Below, in pieces: positions 24,789 to 33,406 of a stretch of 64,000 bases of DNA. Origin of the DNA: DASUAS01 sp963819475 (lineage in GTDB: Bacteria > Actinomycetota > Acidimicrobiia > IMCC26256 > DASPTH01); assembly GCA_963819475.1 (NCBI GenBank), contig CAWFWE010000004.1, positions 1,054,001-1,118,000 of the forward strand, read 5' to 3'. The notes under the pieces were generated by a model. That model had not been told where the DNA came from, made no database searches, and worked only from the letters and a program-made list of their open reading frames with translations. The position numbers were made by a program, and so were the translations under genes. Every line of letters starts with the position of its first letter. Position 1 is the first letter of the stretch.

Positions 24789-25874
24789 TCACCCGTGGTG
24801 CTGCGGGTGCGCCGCCGCGGGTGCGGTTGCGCTCGAGACCCGGGCGAAGGTAGCAGTCGACCCCGACGCGGTGCGCCCGATGATCGTGTCGATCCACGCT
24901 TCCATGGCCGACATGTCGAGCGTCGACGCGTCGATGTTGTGTTCAGTGTCGGCCAGTACGAGGGCGACGCCGCTCGACGCGAGCGGCGTGTCCCCGGTGA
25001 CGTCGCGCGCGTTGGCCCAGGCGGCGGCGAGGGGGATCCCCTGGGTCGCGGGCGGGACGAGGCCGTCGTGGATGCTGTAGGCGAGGAACGCCGGGGGCGC
25101 GCTGGAGTCGAGGTGCGTCGCCACGCTGGCGGCGGTGATCGTGGCGGGGTCGCACCGCTCGGGTTGGACGGCCGGGCAGTCGAGGAACGCAGCCATCAGA
25201 CCGGGCGCCCAGCCGCCGGCGGCGCCGAACGTCGTGAAGTCGCTGACCCCCACGAAGTCGAGGACGCCGTCGACGCGCGGTGAGACCCCGATCAGGTCGG
25301 CCGGGAGCGTCGGATCGACGAACTCGCCCGGTGCGGCGGCGGCGAGCGCGGCGAGGTGGCCGCCGGCGGAGGCGCCCGCGAGCAGGACTCGTTGCGGGTC
25401 GAGGTTCCAGGTGGCGGCGTGTGCCCTCACGAATCGCACCGCGCGATCGACGTCTTCGTCGGGCGCGGGGAACGAGTTCACGAACGCACCGTCCGGGGCG
25501 GTCGTCACCAACCGGTAGTCGATCGAGGCCACCGCGATGCCGGCGCGGCGGACCTGGCGGAGCAGGAACTCGGGGACGTTGGTGCGGGAGCCGGCGATCC
25601 AGCCTCCGCTGTGCGCGTAGACGATCACCGGGAACGGGCCCCTCCGACCAGACGGGAGATGCACGTCGAGCAGTTGCTCGGGCCGCGGCCCGTACGAGAC
25701 GCCCGTGACGATGGACGAAGACGGCGCCGGCGATCCCACCGGGACCGGGTCGCGCGCCGCGTGCATCTGCAGGGCGGCGGCGGAGGCGGTCGGGACGAGG
25801 ACGAGCAGCGCGCCCACCGCCGCCACGATCGCCGCCCATTGCCCCCGTGCCGTCTTCCGGCTGCGCTGCCCCAT
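24789..25874 (-). CDS. Secreted alpha/beta hydrolase (BD-FAE/esterase-lipase type)
   Basis: A 361-residue exported esterase. The N-terminus MGQRSRKTARGQWAAIVAAV plus the following hydrophobic stretch ending PTASAA is a signal peptide with a probable signal peptidase I site. The hydrolase core has FPVIVYAHSGGWIAGSRTN (oxyanion-hole HSGGW variant of HGGGW), then LLAGASAGGHLAAL with Ser at about residue 169, a late DGLVPP segment and EHNID supplying Asp and His. The start at 25874 has a strong AGAGGAG site; a longer frame to 25901 does not. It lies 40 bases upstream of the second hydrolase on the same strand, so the two may be co-transcribed. It resembles acetyl-xylan or feruloyl-type esterases, but the substrate is not identifiable. 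Confidence 0.85.
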   Translation of the reverse strand: MGQRSRKTARGQWAAIVAAVGALLVLVPTASAAALQMHAARDPVPVGSPAPSSSIVTGVSYGPRPEQLLDVHLPSGRRGPFPVIVYAHSGGWIAGSRTNVPEFLLRQVRRAGIAVASIDYRLVTTAPDGAFVNSFPAPDEDVDRAVRFVRAHAATWNLDPQRVLLAGASAGGHLAALAAAAPGEFVDPTLPADLIGVSPRVDGVLDFVGVSDFTTFGAAGGWAPGLMAAFLDCPAVQPERCDPATITAASVATHLDSSAPPAFLAYSIHDGLVPPATQGIPLAAAWANARDVTGDTPLASSGVALVLADTEHNIDASTLDMSAMEAWIDTIIGRTASGSTATFARVSSATAPAAAHPQHHG

Positions 25875-25993
25875 GACGCGCTCCTCTCGCGGGAAACCCA
25901 CGGTGGAAGTTCGGTCGTTTGCGATTCGGGTCGCGCATCGCTGCCCTGCGTCGGGCGCAGCGACGTCGGTGTGCGCGGCCGGCGACGGTGGCG

Positions 25994-26434
25994 CTACGAA
26001 GCCCGGGCGACCTGCTCGGCCCTGGCGGCGTGCTCGGTCAGCCGTTCGGTCATCGCGCGGTAGAGCCGATCCGACAGCTGCGGTGCTTCGTTCAGCAGGT
26101 TCCAGAACTCCTGCCGCGACATCACGTCGACGACGACGCGACTGGCGGCGACCGCGGTGGCGGTCCGCGGTCGGGCACCCAGGAGCGCGATCTCACCGAG
26201 GAAGTCACCGTGCCCGCGCGTCGCGAGCAGGCGGCCTCCACGGCTCACCTCGACCTCGCCGTCGAGCAGGATGATGAACTCGTTGCCCGCTCGCCCCTCA
26301 CGAGTGAGGACCTTGCCCGGTGCGCCGGTGATCCGGGTTCCGAGGCTCGAGACCATGCGCAGTTGACCTTTCGAGAGCCCCTGGAAGAGCGGCACCTGCC
26401 TCAGGTCATCGTCGATCCGTCCCGAACGGTTCAT
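25994..26434 (-). CDS. Cyclic nucleotide-binding domain protein without HTH
   Basis: A 146-residue protein consisting of a single cNMP-binding (CAP_ED-like) beta-roll and a short C-terminal helix. Typical landmarks are VPLFQGLSKGQLRMVSSLG, REGRAGNEFIILLDGEVEV and GDFLGEIALLGARPRTATAV, whose GE..LL...R.A pattern is the phosphate-binding cassette. It has no DNA-binding domain and no enzyme domain. It probably regulates a partner protein by binding cAMP or cGMP. The start at 26434 has an excellent AGGAGG site. It is downstream of, and co-directional with, a full Crp/Fnr regulator 113 bases away. Confidence 0.87.
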   Translation of the reverse strand: MNRSGRIDDDLRQVPLFQGLSKGQLRMVSSLGTRITGAPGKVLTREGRAGNEFIILLDGEVEVSRGGRLLATRGHGDFLGEIALLGARPRTATAVAASRVVVDVMSRQEFWNLLNEAPQLSDRLYRAMTERLTEHAARAEQVARAS

Positions 26435-26547
26435 GGCCGACCTCCTCGTGCATCCGCTTGCCTCCACGGAGCATGGGACGGAGGAGCCCACGTGTCTGTG
26501 GCAGGTGACGCACTCCTGCAGCGACGGACGTCACACGCCCCGCAGGG

Positions 26548-27219
26548 TCAGCCGGCGACGGAGCGAAGCGCTCCCGGGTCGAGGACCGTGATCGTCCGAC
26601 GACCGGTCGCCACGAGATGCCGGCTCCGGAGGACGGCGAGCGCCCGGGCGACCGACTCGCGTGATGCACCGACGAGGCCGGCGATCTCCTGCTGGGTCAG
26701 TCGCACCTCGATCTGAGCGGGCCCGGAAGGCTGGGCATCGATCAGATCGCCGAGCAGGCGTGCGACCCGGGACACGGAGTCGTAGACCCCGAATTCGGCC
26801 CGGCGGCGGTCCGCCTCGCGCAGGCGACCGATCAACACACGTATGAGCTCGAGACCGACTTCCGGCTGTTGCGCGATGAACGCCCGGAACTCGTCCGCGG
26901 CGAGCAGCCGGACGGTCAACGGCTCGAGGGCAACCGCGCTCGCGACTCGCGGTCGCTGGTCGAATGCCGCAAGCTCACCAACCAATGCCCCGGGGCCGCG
27001 AACACCGAGCAGCGACTCTCCACCTTCCGCCGTCGTGACGACGATCTTGACCCGGCCGTCGACGATCACGACGACGAAATCGCTGCGGTCTCCTTCGCAG
27101 AACACGCGAGCGTTCCGTGGGTACGTGCGCTGACGCCCGGCCACGAACAACGCCGACCGCTGGGCCTCGGACAGACCGTGAGCGAATTCTCCGAGTGCCG
27201 CGCCGGAGGGACGAATCAT
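26548..27219 (-). CDS. Crp/Fnr family transcriptional regulator
   Basis: A 223-residue regulator. Residues about 20-140 are the cNMP-binding roll (YPRNARVFCEGDRSDFVVVI, PGALVGELAAFDQRPRVASA). The dimer helix follows, then a winged HTH with LTQQEIAGLVGASRESVARA (recognition helix) and a wing ending TGRRTITVLD. No N-terminal or internal Cys cluster for Fe-S is present, so this is the Crp side of the family. An AAGGAG site precedes the ATG at 27219. It is upstream of the single-domain cNMP protein and divergent from the FtsX-like permease. The two cyclic-nucleotide proteins together suggest a small cAMP-response module. Confidence 0.9.
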   Translation of the reverse strand: MIRPSGAALGEFAHGLSEAQRSALFVAGRQRTYPRNARVFCEGDRSDFVVVIVDGRVKIVVTTAEGGESLLGVRGPGALVGELAAFDQRPRVASAVALEPLTVRLLAADEFRAFIAQQPEVGLELIRVLIGRLREADRRRAEFGVYDSVSRVARLLGDLIDAQPSGPAQIEVRLTQQEIAGLVGASRESVARALAVLRSRHLVATGRRTITVLDPGALRSVAG

Positions 27220-27316
27220 CGCGACTCCTTGGACGGCGCTCGCCGTGGTCGGCCTTGCGTGTCAGAAGCCTATCGAAGTGACGGATGCCGCAACTGGTGA
27301 GAAAGGGCTCAGAGTG

Positions 27317-27343
27317 CCGGAAGGACGTTCGCGTCCCTTCCGG
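27317..27343. promoter_or_regulatory. UUCG-capped hairpin in a divergent intergenic region
   Basis: An 11-base arm (CCGGAAGGACG) and its complement CGTCCCTTCCGG enclose a TTCG loop, with one unpaired C. TTCG over this closing stem is a very stable RNA tetraloop on the plus strand. There is no T-run after it, so it is not a standard terminator. It sits 62 bases before the FtsX-like start. Confidence 0.5.
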
Positions 27344-27405
27344 AAGCAATGGGCACCAGGAGCGCGGGTAACTCGGCACGGTCCGCGTGATCTACTGAGC
27401 GGCCC

Positions 27406-29973
27406 ATGCTGAAGGTCGCGCTGCGCGGCGTGCTGGCCCGCAAATTCCGCCTCGCGCTGACGGGGACGGCGGTGCTGCTCGGCGTCATGTTCGTGACCAC
27501 GACGTACGTGCTCACCGACACCCTCGACCGCTCGTTCCAGCGGGTGTTCTCGCAGTCCCTCGCCGACGTCGACGTCGTGGTGCGCGGCGAGCCCGCCGCC
27601 GGTGACGACGACCCTCGCCGGGTCCCGGACACGATCCTCGGCGCGGTGCGCGCCGCCGACGGTGTGGCGGCCGCCAACGGCTTCGTGCAGGGATACGCGC
27701 AGTTCCTCGATCGCAACGGCGACGCGGTCGACAAGGGCGGCCCGGCCGTTGGTGTCACCTTCGTCGGAGGCCGGGCCTCGGGCCCGTTGCGGCTCGTGGA
27801 CGACGGCGGACGACGCAGCCACGCGCCCGCCGGTGCCCGCCAGGTCGCGATGGACGTCGACACCGCCCGCGCCGCCGGCTTCCACGTGGGCGACGAGGTC
27901 GACGTGCTCTCGGCCGGGCCGCGCGCGTCGTACGAGCTCGTCGGCCTCTTCACCGTCGGCGACGGCGCCGACACCGGTCCGCTGTCGTTCGCCGCGTTCG
28001 ACCTCCCCACCTCCCAGCGGGTCGCCGCCGCGCCCGGGCTCCTCGACGCGGTCTACGTGAGGGGCACTCCGGGCGTCGACGCCGCCACGCTGCGCCGGTC
28101 GCTCCGCGCGTCGCTCGGTCCCGACTTCGAGGTCACCGATGCCGCCCTCGTCGCGCGCACGAACAACCAGGACGTCGGTGAGTTCGTCGATCTGCTCACC
28201 GGCCTGTTGCTCGGGTTCTCGGCGCTCGGGCTCGTGGTCGGCGGGTTCATCATCTTCAACACGTTCACCATCCTCGTGACGCAACGCACGCGTGAGCTCG
28301 GGCTCCTGCGGGCGATGGGCGCGGCGCGTCAGCAGGTCATCGCGGCGGTAGTGCTCGAAGCCGCGGTCGTGGGCGCGACCGCGTCCGCCGCCGGGCTCGT
28401 GGTCGGCGTGTTCGTGGCGCGGCTGCTGATGTCGCTGGTGGACTCGCTCGGGTTCCGCATCCCGAGCGGCGAGGTCGTCGTGCTCCCGCGCACCGTCGGG
28501 TTCGCGTTCGCGCTCGGCCTCCTCGTGACCGTCGGCGCGGCGCTGTGGCCGGCGTTCCGGGCTGCCCGCATCCCCCCGATGGCCGCCATCGGCGACCTGC
28601 CCGAAGCGCGGGCCGACACCTTCCGGCGGCGCGCGCTGCTCGGTACGGCACTCGTCGGCGCGAGCGTGCCGATCCTGATCGTCGGCATCGTCCGCTCGCA
28701 GGCGGCCGATGACACCATCGCGGAGCTGCGGACGGTCGGACTCGGCGCGGTCCTCCTCCTCTTCGGCATCGTGGTGCTGCTGGCGACGTTCGCGCGGTCG
28801 CTCGCGCGAGTGTTCGGCGCACCCGTCCGTGCCGCCGCCGGCGTCCCCGGCGCCATCGCCCGCGGCAACGCGATGCGCAACCCGCGTCGTACGGCCGCCA
28901 CCGCGAGCGCGCTCGTCATCGGCCTCGCGCTGGTGGCGATGGTGGCGATCCTCGGCGAGTCGGCAAAGGCGCAGGTCGACGCGTCGGACTCGGCGCTCCG
29001 AGCCGAGCTGGTGATCGACACCACCCAGTTCACCGGGTTCTCGCCCGAGGTCGTGGCCCGGGTCGGCTCGGTGCCCGAGGTGGCCAGCGCGGTCGGGTTC
29101 CGCTTCGGCTCCGTGCGCCTGGCCGGCCCCGACGGACGCGAGCGGGAACGGGTGGTCGCCGTCGACGGGCCCGGCCTGGCGGCCGCGTTCGACCTGGTGA
29201 TGCGGAGCGGCTCGGCGGCCCGGCTCTCCGGCGCCGAGATGCTCGTCTCGGACGAGGCGGCGGCCCGCTTCGGCCTGGCCCGTGGCGACCGGGTGCCCCT
29301 CGAGTTCCCGAACGGCGTGCGCGACGTCCGGGTGGAAGGTGTCTACGCCGGCGACGACGTGGTGGGTGGCCGGCCGTTCTTCGTGCCGCGTGAGCTGTTC
29401 GTGGCCGGGTTCCCCGAGGCCGACCTCGACTACCGCGCCTATGCCAACTTGGTGCCCGGGGTCTCGGTGACCGCGGCGAAAGCGGCCGTCGCCGACGAGC
29501 TGCGCACCGACTTCCCCAACCTCGAGGTGCTCACCCGCGCCGAGTCCCGCGATGCCGAGGCGGAGCTCATCGACCAGTTCCTCGGGGTCCTGGTCGCACT
29601 CCTCTTCCTCTCCGAGGCCATCGCGGTGCTCGGCATCGTGAACACGTTGGCGCTGTCGGTCCACGAACGCACGCACGAGATCGGGATGCTGCGGGCGGTC
29701 GGGATGACGCGTCGGCAGCTCCGGCGGTCCGTCCGGTGGGAGTCGGTCATCATCGCGGCGATCGGCGGTTCGGTCGGCCTCGCGCTGGGTGTGGTGTGGG
29801 CGTGGGTGTTCGCGTCCGCGCTCGAGCCCGAGGACCTCTTCCGCTTCTCCATCCCGGTCGGCCGCATCGCCGTCCTCGCGGTCGTCTCCCTCGTCGCCGG
29901 TGCCGTCGCCGCGGTGATCCCGGCGTGGCGGGCGTCGCGCCTCCAGGTGTTCGAGGCCATCGGCCGCGAGTGA
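27406..29973 (+). CDS. ABC transporter permease, FtsX/MacB family (duplicated FtsX domain)
   Basis: An 855-residue membrane protein with the LolCE/MacB-like layout: an N-terminal helix (LALTGTAVLLGVMFVTTTYV), a large extracytoplasmic domain, then three helices of a first FtsX domain (LGLVVGGFIIFNTFTILVTQ, RTRELGLLRAMGA). After a second external domain comes a second FtsX domain with RTHEIGMLRAVGMTRRQLRR. The RT.E.G.LRA.G coupling motif appears twice, as expected. These proteins use an ATPase partner to move lipids, peptides or substrates across the envelope or for mechanotransmission. No ATPase gene is adjacent, so the partner is encoded elsewhere or is missing from this assembly. The ATG at 27406 is preceded by a GC-rich leader. 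Confidence 0.9.
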   Translation: MLKVALRGVLARKFRLALTGTAVLLGVMFVTTTYVLTDTLDRSFQRVFSQSLADVDVVVRGEPAAGDDDPRRVPDTILGAVRAADGVAAANGFVQGYAQFLDRNGDAVDKGGPAVGVTFVGGRASGPLRLVDDGGRRSHAPAGARQVAMDVDTARAAGFHVGDEVDVLSAGPRASYELVGLFTVGDGADTGPLSFAAFDLPTSQRVAAAPGLLDAVYVRGTPGVDAATLRRSLRASLGPDFEVTDAALVARTNNQDVGEFVDLLTGLLLGFSALGLVVGGFIIFNTFTILVTQRTRELGLLRAMGAARQQVIAAVVLEAAVVGATASAAGLVVGVFVARLLMSLVDSLGFRIPSGEVVVLPRTVGFAFALGLLVTVGAALWPAFRAARIPPMAAIGDLPEARADTFRRRALLGTALVGASVPILIVGIVRSQAADDTIAELRTVGLGAVLLLFGIVVLLATFARSLARVFGAPVRAAAGVPGAIARGNAMRNPRRTAATASALVIGLALVAMVAILGESAKAQVDASDSALRAELVIDTTQFTGFSPEVVARVGSVPEVASAVGFRFGSVRLAGPDGRERERVVAVDGPGLAAAFDLVMRSGSAARLSGAEMLVSDEAAARFGLARGDRVPLEFPNGVRDVRVEGVYAGDDVVGGRPFFVPRELFVAGFPEADLDYRAYANLVPGVSVTAAKAAVADELRTDFPNLEVLTRAESRDAEAELIDQFLGVLVALLFLSEAIAVLGIVNTLALSVHERTHEIGMLRAVGMTRRQLRRSVRWESVIIAAIGGSVGLALGVVWAWVFASALEPEDLFRFSIPVGRIAVLAVVSLVAGAVAAVIPAWRASRLQVFEAIGRE

Positions 29974-30016
29974 CCGTCCGCGACGGCAGGCGCCTGATCC
30001 CACGTTGCCGGCCGAA

Positions 30017-30031
30017 TACCCTAGGGGGGTA
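30017..30031 (+). promoter_or_regulatory. Copper-type operator (CsoR/RicR-like) overlapping the copB promoter
   Basis: TACCC-TAGGG-GGGTA is an inverted repeat with 5-bp arms and a CCCTAGGG palindrome inside. G/C-rich TACCC...GGGTA boxes are typical of CsoR/RicR copper repressor targets in actinobacteria. A possible -10 (TAGAGT, 30030-30035) overlaps its right arm, and TTGCCG 19 bases upstream could serve as -35. Binding would block transcription of the P-ATPase until copper is present. Confidence 0.6.
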
Positions 30032-30060
30032 GAGTAAGGACCGACTGGGAGGCCGGGACG

Positions 30061-32085
30061 ATGGAGCAGCCGACGACCCACGGGGCCGGGCACGCGCACA
30101 CCGGTGGTCACCACGGGCACACCGGTGGCCACGGTGACCACGTCGCCATGTTCCGGCGACGCTTCTGGTGGAGCCTCCTGCTGACCGTGCCGGTGGTCGT
30201 GACCAGCGAGATGGTCATGGACTGGTTCGGCTACGACCTGAGCTTCCCCGGCATCGACTGGGTGGGGCCGGTGCTGGGTTCGATCATCTTCTTCTGGGGC
30301 GGATGGCCGTTCCTCGCCGGCGGGGTCGCCGAGCTGCGGCGCCGCCAACCCGGGATGATGCTCCTGATCGCCATGGCCATCACCGTGGCGTACGTCGCGT
30401 CGTTGGCCACCAGCCTCGGCTGGTTCGACCTCGAGTTCTGGTGGGAGCTCGCCGCGCTGATCAGCATCATGCTGCTCGGCCACTGGCTCGAGATGGAGGC
30501 GCTGGGCCAGGCGCAGTCGGCGCTGCAGGCGCTCGCCGAGCTGCTGCCCGACGAGGCGGAGCGCGTCGGGCCCGACGGCCGCACCGAGACGGTGAGGCTG
30601 GACGCCCTCCGCCCGGGCGACGTCGTGCTCGTGCGTCCGGGAGCGCGGGTTCCGGCCGACGGTGTCGTGGTCGACGGCGACGCCGAGCTCGACGAGTCGA
30701 TGGTCACCGGCGAGTCACGGGCGGTGCCGAAGACGGTCGGTGATCCCGTCGTCGCCGGCACCGTGGCGGTCGACTCGGCGATCCGGGTCGAGGTGACCGC
30801 GGTCGGCGACGACACGACGCTGGCCGGGATCCAGCGCCTCGTGGCCGAGGCCCAGGCCTCGAAGAGCCGGGCTCAGGCCCTGGCCGACCGGTTCGCGGCG
30901 CTGCTCTTCTACGTCGCCGCGGGCGCGGGGCTGGTGACGTTCGTGGCGTGGGCGTTGAGCGGTGACATGAACGAGGCGGTGGTGCGCACCGTCACCGTGC
31001 TGGTCATCGCGTGCCCGCACGCGCTCGGGCTGGCCATCCCGCTCGTGATCTCGCTGTCGAGCGCGCTCGCCGCGCAGTCCGGCATCCTGATCCGCAACCG
31101 TCTGGCGTTGGAGCGCATGCGCACCATCGACGCGGTGCTCTTCGACAAGACCGGCACCCTCACCAAGGGCGAGCACGTCGTCAGCGGCGTCGTCGGCCTC
31201 GGTCTCGACGACGACGAGGTGCTGCAGCTCGCCGCGGCGGTGGAGGCCGACAGCGAGCACCCGCTGGCCAAGGCGATCGTCGCAGCCGCCGGCCGGACCC
31301 GGGAACTCGTCGGCGCGGCGAACTTCCGCGCCATCACCGGACGCGGGGTCGAGGCCCGGGTCAACGGTGACACCTACGCGGTCGGGGGACCGGCACTGCT
31401 GCGGGAGCGAGGGGTGGCGGCGGCGGACGCGCTCCGGCCTTCCCTGGCGGCATGGGAGCAGCGGGGTGCGTCGATCCTCTACCTGCTGCGCGACGGCGAG
31501 GTCGTCGGGGCGCTGGCGCTCGAGGACGAGGTCCGGCCCGAGGCCGAGGAGGCGATCGCCGAGCTGCGCCGACTCGGCAAGCGGGTGATCATGATCACCG
31601 GCGACGCGCACCAGGTCGCCGAATCGGTCGGCCGGGAGCTCGGGGTCGACGAGGTGCTGGCCGAGGTGCTCCCGGAGGACAAGGATGCCGAGGTCGCCGC
31701 GCTCCAGGCGCGGGGACTGTCGGTGGCGATGGTCGGCGACGGCGTCAACGACGCACCGGCCCTGGCGCGGGCCGACGTCGGCATCGCGATCGGCGCCGGC
31801 ACCGACGTGGCGATCGAGTCGGCGGACGTGGTGCTCGTCTCCAACGACCCCCGGGCGGTCGTGTCGATCATCCGGTTGTCGATCGCGAGCTACCGGAAGA
31901 TGGTGCAGAACCTGGCGTGGGCTGCCGGGTACAACGTCGTCGCCATCCCACTCGCCGCCGGCGCGTTCGCGTGGGCCGGGATCACGCTCGGTCCGGAGGT
32001 CGGTGCGGTGCTGATGAGCCTCTCGACCGTCGTGGTGGCCCTCAACGCGCAGCTCCTGCGACGCGTCGATCTCGGCCGCGCCTGA
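30061..32085 (+). CDS. copB: CopB-type heavy-metal P1B-ATPase
   Basis: A 674-residue copper/silver-exporting ATPase in the inner membrane. The N-terminus is a short His-rich tail (about nine His in the first 30 residues), not an HMA domain, which is characteristic of CopB. The transmembrane metal site is the CPH motif at residues 318-320 (IACPHALGLAIP). The phosphorylation loop is DKTGT with Asp at about residue 362. TGES is in ESMVTGESRAVPK, HP in SEHPLAKAIVAA and the hinge in VAMVGDGVNDAPALARADVG. CPH proteins generally export Cu(I)/Ag(I) or Cu(II). A GGGAGG site precedes the ATG. A CsoR/RicR-like operator lies 30 bases upstream, but no regulator or chaperone gene is close. Confidence 0.95.
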   Translation: MEQPTTHGAGHAHTGGHHGHTGGHGDHVAMFRRRFWWSLLLTVPVVVTSEMVMDWFGYDLSFPGIDWVGPVLGSIIFFWGGWPFLAGGVAELRRRQPGMMLLIAMAITVAYVASLATSLGWFDLEFWWELAALISIMLLGHWLEMEALGQAQSALQALAELLPDEAERVGPDGRTETVRLDALRPGDVVLVRPGARVPADGVVVDGDAELDESMVTGESRAVPKTVGDPVVAGTVAVDSAIRVEVTAVGDDTTLAGIQRLVAEAQASKSRAQALADRFAALLFYVAAGAGLVTFVAWALSGDMNEAVVRTVTVLVIACPHALGLAIPLVISLSSALAAQSGILIRNRLALERMRTIDAVLFDKTGTLTKGEHVVSGVVGLGLDDDEVLQLAAAVEADSEHPLAKAIVAAAGRTRELVGAANFRAITGRGVEARVNGDTYAVGGPALLRERGVAAADALRPSLAAWEQRGASILYLLRDGEVVGALALEDEVRPEAEEAIAELRRLGKRVIMITGDAHQVAESVGRELGVDEVLAEVLPEDKDAEVAALQARGLSVAMVGDGVNDAPALARADVGIAIGAGTDVAIESADVVLVSNDPRAVVSIIRLSIASYRKMVQNLAWAAGYNVVAIPLAAGAFAWAGITLGPEVGAVLMSLSTVVVALNAQLLRRVDLGRA

Positions 32086-32185
32086 GCACCGCGCCTCGCG
32101 CTCGCGATCCTCGGCGGCCGCCGGCGCAGCACCCGTCTAGCGTCGCCGGTGAGGGCGGCGTCGCGCGCCGCGGCCAGAGGATGGG

Positions 32186-33348
32186 ATGAACGACGTGTTC
32201 GACGACGTCGACGTCGTGCGGCTCCGTCGGCGCCGCACGGTGAAGTGGACCCTCTACGGGTCCGACGTGCTGGCCGCCTGGGTGGCGGAGATGGACTTCG
32301 ACGCCGCGCCGGTCGTGCGCGCGGCGCTCTTCGAGGCTGTCGAGCGTGAGGATTTCGGCTACGTCGAGGGGACCTCACCGAGCTCACGACGGCCTGCGCC
32401 GAGTTCCTCGCCGCCGAGCACGGGTGGGTCGTCCCGTCGGCCCGGATCTTCGCCGTCGCCGACGTGCTCGCCGGGATCGCGACCGCGCTCGACGTGTTCG
32501 TCCCACCCGGTGCGCAGGTCGTCGTCCCCACGCCGGCCTACCCGCCGTTCTTCGAGGTGGTGGCGCTCACCGGTCGCGAGGTCGTCACCGCCCCGCTCGC
32601 CACCGCGAGCGGCCGAGCGACCCTGGATCTCGACCGCGTCGAATCGCTGCTACGGGCGGGCGCCGGCGCCGTGCTCCTGTGCAACCCGCACAACCCGACC
32701 GGGCGCGCGTTCACCGCGGACGAGCTGCGCGAGCTCGCCGCGCTCGTCGATCGGTACGGGGCGCGAGTGATCGCGGACGAGCTCCACGCGCCCTTGGTCT
32801 ACGCGCCCGGACGGCACGTGCCCTACACCACGGTGTCGGACGCCGCCGCCGAGCACGCGGTCACCGTCACCTCGGCGTCGAAGGCGTTCAACATCCCGGG
32901 TCTCAAGTGCGCGCAGGTCGTCACCACCAACCACGCCGACTCGGCGCGGTGGCGGGCGCTTCCCCTGCTGCAGGCGCCGGGCCCGGCGCCCCTCGGGGTC
33001 GCGGCCTCCGTCGCGGCGTACCGCGCCGGCCGGCCGTGGCTGGCCGATCTCCGCACGTACCTCGACGGCAACCGCCGTCGGCTTGCCGAGCTGCTGGCCG
33101 AGCACGTACCCGGTGTCGTCGGCGCGGTGCCCGAGGCGACGTACCTCGCGTGGCTCGACTGCTCGGCGCTCGGTACCGACGACCCTGCTCCGTTCTTCCT
33201 CGAGCAGGCGCGGGTCGGGCTCAGCGACGGACCGCCGTTCGGACCCGGGTGCGAGCAGTACGTGCGCCTCAACTTCGGCACCTCGCGCGCGCTGCTCGAG
33301 CGGATCGTGGGTGCTGTGGGCGAGGCGGTGCGCGCGCTCCGGGCGTGA
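32186..33348 (+). CDS. PatB/MalY-type aminotransferase (C-S lyase family), one frameshift
   Basis: A PLP-dependent fold-type I enzyme. The first frame gives WTLYGSDVLAAWVAEMDFDAAP and REDFGYVEG. A one-base loss in a G run at 32368-32371 shifts to LTELTTACAEFLAAEHGW in the next frame. The rest is intact: LLCNPHNPTGRAFT, VIADELHAPLVY, and the PLP Lys in TSASKAFNIPGLKCAQ (about residue 233). The motif order and MDF start match the MalY/PatB beta C-S lyase subgroup, which releases thiol or homocysteine from cystathionine-like substrates, rather than a classical transaminase. About 387 residues after correction. The shift is most likely a homopolymer error. Confidence 0.85.
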
Positions 33349-33406
33349 GGCGATGTCGACGGCACGACCGCCGACCGGTTCCGTCGAACGGCTGGGGCCG
33401 TGCCGG

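Noticed and set aside
27262..30483. 1073-codon open frame on the minus strand across the FtsX and copB genes
   Set aside because: It is the antisense shadow of two well-defined plus-strand genes; His/Arg/Asp-rich composition with no domain, caused by high GC at third positions.
32368..32371. Programmed ribosomal frameshift in the PatB-like gene
   Set aside because: A plain G run without a slippery heptamer or downstream structure; the same kind of break occurs in unrelated genes, so a sequence error is more likely.
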